Assembly: GCA_964517075.1 (NCBI GenBank)
Contig: CAZFAT010000298.1
Span: forward strand, 1 to 10,837
From: CAZFAT01 sp964517075
GTDB taxonomy: Bacteria > Acidobacteriota > Vicinamibacteria > Vicinamibacterales > SCN-69-37
Length of the DNA stretch: 10,837 nucleotides
Direction of reading: 5' to 3'
Shown here piece by piece: positions 6,555-10,837 of this stretch (position 1 is the stretch's first letter; every line of letters starts with the position of its first letter). The notes beneath the pieces were generated by a model. It did not search any database. It was not told the DNA's origin and saw only the letters and a list, made by a program, of their open reading frames with translations. Made by a program: the position numbers and the translations under genes.

Positions 6555-8315
6555 TCACACCGTCACCCGTCGCTGCCACGTGATCCACTCGACGGTGACG
6601 AGGGCGAACGCGACAATCGCGGCATAGATCCACCAGGGCCGGCCCTCCCCCGCCGGTGCCGCTGGCGGAGACGGCGAACCGCCCGCGACGCTGCTGACCA
6701 GCAGGTTCGATCGGCCCATGTCGCCGAGCGTGACACGCACGACGCTCTGCCCGTCGCTGGACTGCACGAGATACAGGCCGGGCGCCTCGAGGTTCGCCGT
6801 GATGCGATCCGCGAGCCGTGTGAGCGGCACGAGGCCGCCGTCCGGTGCGAGGACCCGCACGGTGGCCCCCGGGAGCACGGCCGGTCCGGGTTGACGATGC
6901 AGATCGCGCGAAGGACGCCCCAGCCAGTCGATGGCGTTGCCCATCAGGACGGGGAACGCCGGTGTCAGCGCGAGGTTCGAGTCGGCGATCTGGAACCCGA
7001 GGACGACGTGCCGGTTCGTGCGGGTGTCTTCGACCGCGACCAGTGGAGTGCCCTGCTCGGAGAGGGCCACCGGCCGGAGCGTCGGCCGGACGACCGGACG
7101 CGCGTGGCCGATGTGCACCAGCGCGTGATCGACACCCTCGAGGATGGGATGCACCCCGCCGGCGGGCCAGACCGGGTTGGTCTCTTCGGGGCCGCGTTTG
7201 CCCAGCCAGGGTGACGCCGGGGGATCGATCAGGAGCGCCGGCTTCGACGGCGGCTCGGCGGGCAGCCAGCCGTCGAACACCCACACGTCCGTTTTCACCT
7301 GCGCGTACCCGGCGGGTTCCACCGCGGTGACACGCAGGCTGGCGTCTCGCGCGAGAAGCGCCGGCAACGGACCCGGCGGGCCGACCACCGCGACGCGCAG
7401 CGGCTCGGCGGTCCACAGCCACGCCGTGGCGTCGTCGTCGAGCTGGAGTGCGTTCTCGGCCGCATTCACGTGGGCCCGAAACCGCGGATCGCCGGCCGAT
7501 GGCACACCGATGACCTCGCGATGAGTCTCGCCCGCGCCCATGTCGAGCGGCCGATCGAACAGGATCTGCGACGCCCGGCCGACGGTGACACGAACGGTCT
7601 GCGACCTGGGGGCATGGTTCGCCACCGCCACGAACACGCTGGTCGTGCCGCTCGATCCGCGCGCGGCCTGCACCTCGAACGCGGTAATCGCCACGTTGGG
7701 CGCTGGCGCAAACACGCTGTGCACGATCACATCGGCCGGAGTGATCCGCGCGAGCGCGCCATCGGTGAAGAAGTGCACGGCGGTGACGCCCGCCACCTGT
7801 GGCCACGCGCCTTCGACACCCCCGCTCGGCCGCAGGCGGCCGAACGCACTCCGCACGAGCGCCAGGTCCGAGGTCGGCCCTTCGATCACACCATCGGCCG
7901 TGGTCGCCAGCGCGACCTCGCCCCCGCGGGACGCGCGGGCGAGCGCCTGCGCGCCGGCCATCGCCTGGTCCCAGCGCGTGCGTTCCGCCGCCATGCGCGC
8001 GCGCATCGTCCAGGACGAGTCCAACACGATGAGGACGCGGCCCGCCGCCGGCGCGCGGCGGCCGGGCGCCGGTCTCGAGAACGCCGCGGCGATGGCCACG
8101 GCGACCAGCAGCGTCAGCATCAGCGACACGACCCACCGGACACGATCCCACCAGGAACGCTGAGCGGCCTCATCGAGGACGCGCCGCCACACAATCAACG
8201 ACGGGACCACGCGGCGCGGCGGACGGGGGCGAATGGCGAACAAGGCGGCGGACGCTGCCGCGACTGCCGCGATCAGCAGCCACGCCAGCCAGGGTGGTAG
8301 GAACAGGAACGTCAT
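6555..8315 (-). CDS. BatA-like membrane protein with one VWA domain
   Basis: 586 residues. The start ATG at 8315 is preferred because it begins the BatA-type N-terminal membrane domain (MTFLFLPPWLAWLL) and overlaps the DUF58 stop as ATGA; the open frame to 8411 encodes nothing recognisable. Membrane segments lie at about 5-28, 60-80 and 562-579. The VWA domain has the metal site Asp99-x-Ser101-x-Thr103 (LDSSWTM), Thr148 and Asp185 (FFTDGAL). The middle is a beta-rich region, then a Rossmann-like amidotransferase-type segment (WVFDGWLP) ending in the family motif PVLMGNAIDWL. BatA-type proteins present their VWA domain on one side of the inner membrane and work with MoxR ATPases. It shares its architecture with the next gene, suggesting an ancient duplication with a second VWA domain added downstream. 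Confidence 0.87.
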   Translation of the reverse strand: MTFLFLPPWLAWLLIAAVAAASAALFAIRPRPPRRVVPSLIVWRRVLDEAAQRSWWDRVRWVVSLMLTLLVAVAIAAAFSRPAPGRRAPAAGRVLIVLDSSWTMRARMAAERTRWDQAMAGAQALARASRGGEVALATTADGVIEGPTSDLALVRSAFGRLRPSGGVEGAWPQVAGVTAVHFFTDGALARITPADVIVHSVFAPAPNVAITAFEVQAARGSSGTTSVFVAVANHAPRSQTVRVTVGRASQILFDRPLDMGAGETHREVIGVPSAGDPRFRAHVNAAENALQLDDDATAWLWTAEPLRVAVVGPPGPLPALLARDASLRVTAVEPAGYAQVKTDVWVFDGWLPAEPPSKPALLIDPPASPWLGKRGPEETNPVWPAGGVHPILEGVDHALVHIGHARPVVRPTLRPVALSEQGTPLVAVEDTRTNRHVVLGFQIADSNLALTPAFPVLMGNAIDWLGRPSRDLHRQPGPAVLPGATVRVLAPDGGLVPLTRLADRITANLEAPGLYLVQSSDGQSVVRVTLGDMGRSNLLVSSVAGGSPSPPAAPAGEGRPWWIYAAIVAFALVTVEWITWQRRVTV

Positions 8316-9184
8316 TCGAACAGGCGGCCGCTGCGAAATGTGTAGAGCACGGTGCGCTCGAACGGCAGGTCGACGTCGGCTTTCAAGTAGCCCGCCCGGC
8401 TCCTGGCGCACGCCGCCACGAGTCCGGCGTCGAATGCGGTCCAGGCCCGCGCGTACGCGGCCCGCAAGCCGGGCGTCACCTCGACCCGGCGCTGCTCGCC
8501 GGTCTCCGCATCCACCAGGTCCATCTCGGCGAGGTCATCGGCATCGGCGCGGTCGGCGGCCGCGACGACGTGGACGGCCATCACCTCGTGGCCGCGCGCC
8601 GTCAGCAGCGCGAGCGGCCGCTCACAACCGGCCGGATCGAGGAAATCCGAGATCACGACGGCCAGCCCTGGACGCGTCGGCCGCGACGCGAACTCCTGCA
8701 TCGACTGCCACAGGTCGGTGCGACCGTCCGCGGTCAGTCCCTCCAGCAGTTCCAGCACCCGGCCGATGCTCGGCAGGGCGTTGCCGGTGGGGGTGCCCGC
8801 GCCGAGACGCTCGGCAAACGGCAGCAGAGCCACGCGATCCAGATGGGCCAGCCCGACGTAGCAGAGCGCCGCGGCGACTCGCACGGCGTAGTCGAACTTG
8901 CCATGAACGGCCATCGACTGGCTGGCGTCGAGGAACAGATAGATCCGGAGGTCCTGGTCTTCGTCGAAGAGACGCAGCAGGAGGCGATTGAGGCGCTTGT
9001 AGGCCTTCCAGTCGATGTGCCGGAAGTCGTCGCCCTGGGCGTACGGGCGATAATCGGCGAACTCGACGCCCTGACCACGGTGCCGGCCGCGCCGGTCGCC
9101 TCGCCCCGAACCAGTGAACGCGCGCGTCGAGGCGAACCGGAGCTGATCGAGCGCGCGGAGAAAGTCGGCGTCGAACGTCCTCAC
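8312..9184 (-). CDS. DUF58 domain protein, VWA-like partner of MoxR (MxaS/BatA-operon type)
   Basis: 290 residues, cytoplasmic, no membrane segment. The hallmark DUF58 block is at 39-60 (GVEFADYRPY followed by GDDFRHIDWKAY), then a VWA-like metal motif Asp86-x-Ser88-x-Ser90 (LDASQSM). A second VWA element, VVISDFLDP, comes later. The start is taken as GTG at 9184 because GTGA overlaps the MoxR stop and the next residues (RTFDADFLRALDQL) begin the alignable protein. The only in-frame ATG, at 9325, would add 47 Arg/His/Pro-rich residues that are an out-of-frame reading of the MoxR gene. DUF58 proteins almost always follow a MoxR ATPase gene and probably link the ATPase to membrane VWA proteins. 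No direct biochemical function is established for the family. Confidence 0.9.
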   Translation of the reverse strand: MRTFDADFLRALDQLRFASTRAFTGSGRGDRRGRHRGQGVEFADYRPYAQGDDFRHIDWKAYKRLNRLLLRLFDEDQDLRIYLFLDASQSMAVHGKFDYAVRVAAALCYVGLAHLDRVALLPFAERLGAGTPTGNALPSIGRVLELLEGLTADGRTDLWQSMQEFASRPTRPGLAVVISDFLDPAGCERPLALLTARGHEVMAVHVVAAADRADADDLAEMDLVDAETGEQRRVEVTPGLRAAYARAWTAFDAGLVAACARSRAGYLKADVDLPFERTVLYTFRSGRLFE

Positions 9185-10161
9185 GACGCCGCGATGAGCT
9201 CGCGGATGAGCGCGTCCGGCTCGATCCGTTCGACCTCGCCCTCGAACCCGAGGAGCAGGCGGTGACGCAGCGCGGGGAACGCGACGGCCTGGATGTCCTC
9301 GATGGAGACGAACGGCCGGCCGCACGTGAGGGCGTGGATTTTCCCGCCGAGGACGAGCGCGAGCGCGGCGCGCGGGCTCGCGCCGTACCGGACGTAACGC
9401 TTGACGAGGGGCGTCGCCTGCGGCGCGTCCGGATGCGTGGCGAGCGTCAGCCGCACCGCGTAGGATTGCACTGGTCCGGCGATGGGCACCGACCGGGCCA
9501 CCTGCCGCATCTCGAGGATCTCGAGCGCATCCATCCCGCGCGCGACGTCCGCCGTGCCTTGCGCCATCCGATGCAGGATTTCGTGAATGGCGGCCTCATC
9601 CGGATATCCCACCCGCAACTTGAAGAAGAAGCGGTCGAGTTGCGCCTCGGGCAGCGGATACGTGCCCTCCATGTCGCGGGGGTTCTGCGTCGCCAGCACC
9701 AGAAAGGGCTGCTCGAGCGGATAGGTCGTCTTGCCGACGGTCACGCTCAGGTCCTGCATCGCCTCGAGGAGGGCCGACTGCGTTCGCGGCGTGGCGCGGT
9801 TGATCTCGTCGGCCAGCACGATGTTGGCAAAAATCGGTCCCGGCTGGAACTCGAAGAACGTGCCGCCGTGGGCATGTTCCTGCACGATGTTCGTGCCGAC
9901 GATGTCGGCGGGCATCAGATCGGGCGTGAACTGGATCCGCGAGAACCGCAGATGCAGCACGTCAGAAAGGGCGCGAACGAGACTGGTCTTGCCGACGCCG
10001 GGAATCCCCTCGAGCAGGACGTGGCCGCCGGCGAGCAGGCTGATCACCGTGAATCGCACCACCTCGTCCTGGCCGACGATGCGCCGCGAGACTTCCTGGA
10101 CGATCCGGTCGAACCGCTCCCGGAAGATGTCCACCTGATCGGCGACGGAAGCCTCGGTCAT
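9181..10161 (-). CDS. MoxR-family AAA+ ATPase
   Basis: 326 residues, the usual length for the family. It is an ATP-driven cytoplasmic chaperone-like machine thought to remodel or load metal or cofactor into client proteins, expected to be hexameric. Visible motifs are Walker A GIPGVGKT (52-59), Walker B VLADEIN (115-121), sensor 1 ATQN (157-160), the MoxR motif PEAQLDRF (171-178) and sensor 2 GASPRA (260-265). The start ATG at 10161 overlaps the stop of the upstream unknown gene as ATGA and gives the standard MoxR N-terminus (FRERFDRIVQEVSRRIVGQDEVV). No good ribosome binding site precedes it, so translation probably depends on coupling. It heads the ATPase-DUF58-VWA-VWA set. The client is not known from sequence; the downstream quinoprotein is a candidate. 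Confidence 0.95.
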   Translation of the reverse strand: MTEASVADQVDIFRERFDRIVQEVSRRIVGQDEVVRFTVISLLAGGHVLLEGIPGVGKTSLVRALSDVLHLRFSRIQFTPDLMPADIVGTNIVQEHAHGGTFFEFQPGPIFANIVLADEINRATPRTQSALLEAMQDLSVTVGKTTYPLEQPFLVLATQNPRDMEGTYPLPEAQLDRFFFKLRVGYPDEAAIHEILHRMAQGTADVARGMDALEILEMRQVARSVPIAGPVQSYAVRLTLATHPDAPQATPLVKRYVRYGASPRAALALVLGGKIHALTCGRPFVSIEDIQAVAFPALRHRLLLGFEGEVERIEPDALIRELIAAS

Positions 10162-10837
10162 GGTTGTGGCGCGGCGGGCGCGCTCTCGGCCGGCCGGATG
10201 AAGAAATCGTGGAGCAGGACGCGGCGCGCGTCCGGAACCGCCGGCGGCCGCCCCGCGCTCGACGTGTCGTGCCGGAGGCCGGTCGCCGCCACGCCCGGCC
10301 CGGCGGCCCGACCACGGTTCGGCTCAGGCGACCGTCGCGTCGCCGGCATACGGTTCGCCGCGCCGACGTCCGTGCGCGCGTGCACCACTTCGCGACGCAG
10401 CGCCGCAGTGAGCGCCGCGTTCGACGTCCCCGTCGCGCGGGGGGCCGTCGCCGCCGCATCGTCATTCGCCGCCTGGCGGCCAAACAGCAACGACGAAAAA
10501 CTTCCGGGTTGACCACGTGTCGCGGCGAGCAGGGACGGACCGTCCGGCTTCATCGAGCCGCGGGCCCCTCGATCCAGGGCGCCGGTCCGGCCGTCGCCGG
10601 CCTCTCGCGTGGCGGTTTCGGCGGTGTCAGCGGTGGCGGCGTCGGATTCCTGCACCGCCGCGCGCGCCACAGCCGTCTCGTACGCCCACTCGAGCCGCGG
10701 CGTGCCGTCGTCCCAGTAGGGCATCTCGTTGACGTCCCAATCGTGGTCACCCATGCCCGCATCGAGGAAGCGCCCATCCGCGCTCCCGGATTGCGAGAAC
10801 AGATCATCGAGCTCGCGCCGCGCCCGCGGGTCCTTCC
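10158..10837 (-). CDS. Protein of unknown function, 5' end beyond the window
   Basis: At least 225 residues are visible; the frame is open to the right edge. An ATG at 10754 exists, but the codons upstream of it (DPRARRELDDLFSQSGSADG) read like ordinary protein and no ribosome site precedes that ATG, so the gene probably starts outside the window. The visible part begins with an acidic, aromatic segment (GDHDWDVNEMPYWDDGTPRL). It continues as a long Ala/Thr/Arg/Pro-rich stretch that is probably disordered, and ends in RRVLLHDFFIRP and a Pro/Ala tail. I recognise no domain. Its TGA overlaps the MoxR ATG by 4 nt, so it is the upstream member of the same operon. Confidence 0.7.
   Translation of the reverse strand, partial: KDPRARRELDDLFSQSGSADGRFLDAGMGDHDWDVNEMPYWDDGTPRLEWAYETAVARAAVQESDAATADTAETATREAGDGRTGALDRGARGSMKPDGPSLLAATRGQPGSFSSLLFGRQAANDDAAATAPRATGTSNAALTAALRREVVHARTDVGAANRMPATRRSPEPNRGRAAGPGVAATGLRHDTSSAGRPPAVPDARRVLLHDFFIRPAESAPAAPQP

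Noticed and set aside
5117..7214. Two long plus-strand open frames (488 and 510 codons) opposite the VWA genes
   Set aside because: Composition is dominated by Arg, Ala, Ser and His with no recognisable domain. They span the junction of two well-supported minus-strand genes, so they are antisense shadows.
9185..9325. Upstream ATG start at 9325 for the DUF58 gene
   Set aside because: The added 47 residues are an out-of-frame reading of the MoxR C-terminal coding region; GTG at 9184 gives the usual 4-nt overlap and family N-terminus.

Overview
This is a GC-rich window in which every supported gene lies on the minus strand, so the biological reading direction is right to left. The protein families, the Gly/Ala/Arg-rich coding style and a recurring palindromic intergenic repeat fit an Acidobacteriota genome, possibly Vicinamibacteria. 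That assignment is from family resemblance and memory only; no marker gene is present.

Layout in transcription order. (1) Right edge to 3962, a tightly packed cluster: a 5'-truncated protein of unknown function, a MoxR-type AAA+ ATPase, a DUF58 protein, a BatA-like membrane protein with one VWA domain, and a large membrane protein with two VWA domains around a glutamine-amidotransferase-like fold. Junctions are 4-nt start/stop overlaps (ATGA, GTGA, ATGA), or a single spacer base between the last two genes. (2) After 52 nt, 3909 to 1340, a redox pair: a secreted di-heme cytochrome c and a periplasmic PQQ-type beta-propeller dehydrogenase, again joined by an ATGA overlap. (3) A 269-bp intergenic stretch (1071-1339) filled with hairpins. 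(4) 1070 to the left edge: a fold-type II PLP threonine/serine dehydratase whose frame is still open where the window ends.

Working together: MoxR ATPases with DUF58 and VWA partners are regarded as chaperone-like or metal/cofactor-inserting machines. In methylotrophs the mxaR-S-A-C-K-L genes of this kind sit with the quinoprotein methanol dehydrogenase mxaF and its cytochrome mxaG and are needed for its maturation. Here the same classes of partner appear in one strand-aligned block: ATPase, DUF58, two VWA membrane proteins, cytochrome, quinoprotein. The most interesting hypothesis is a maturation module for a non-methanol quinoprotein dehydrogenase. The linkage could instead be chance, because both parts are common separately in such genomes. 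The dehydratase looks like an independent unit, bracketed by copies of a 28-bp palindromic repeat.
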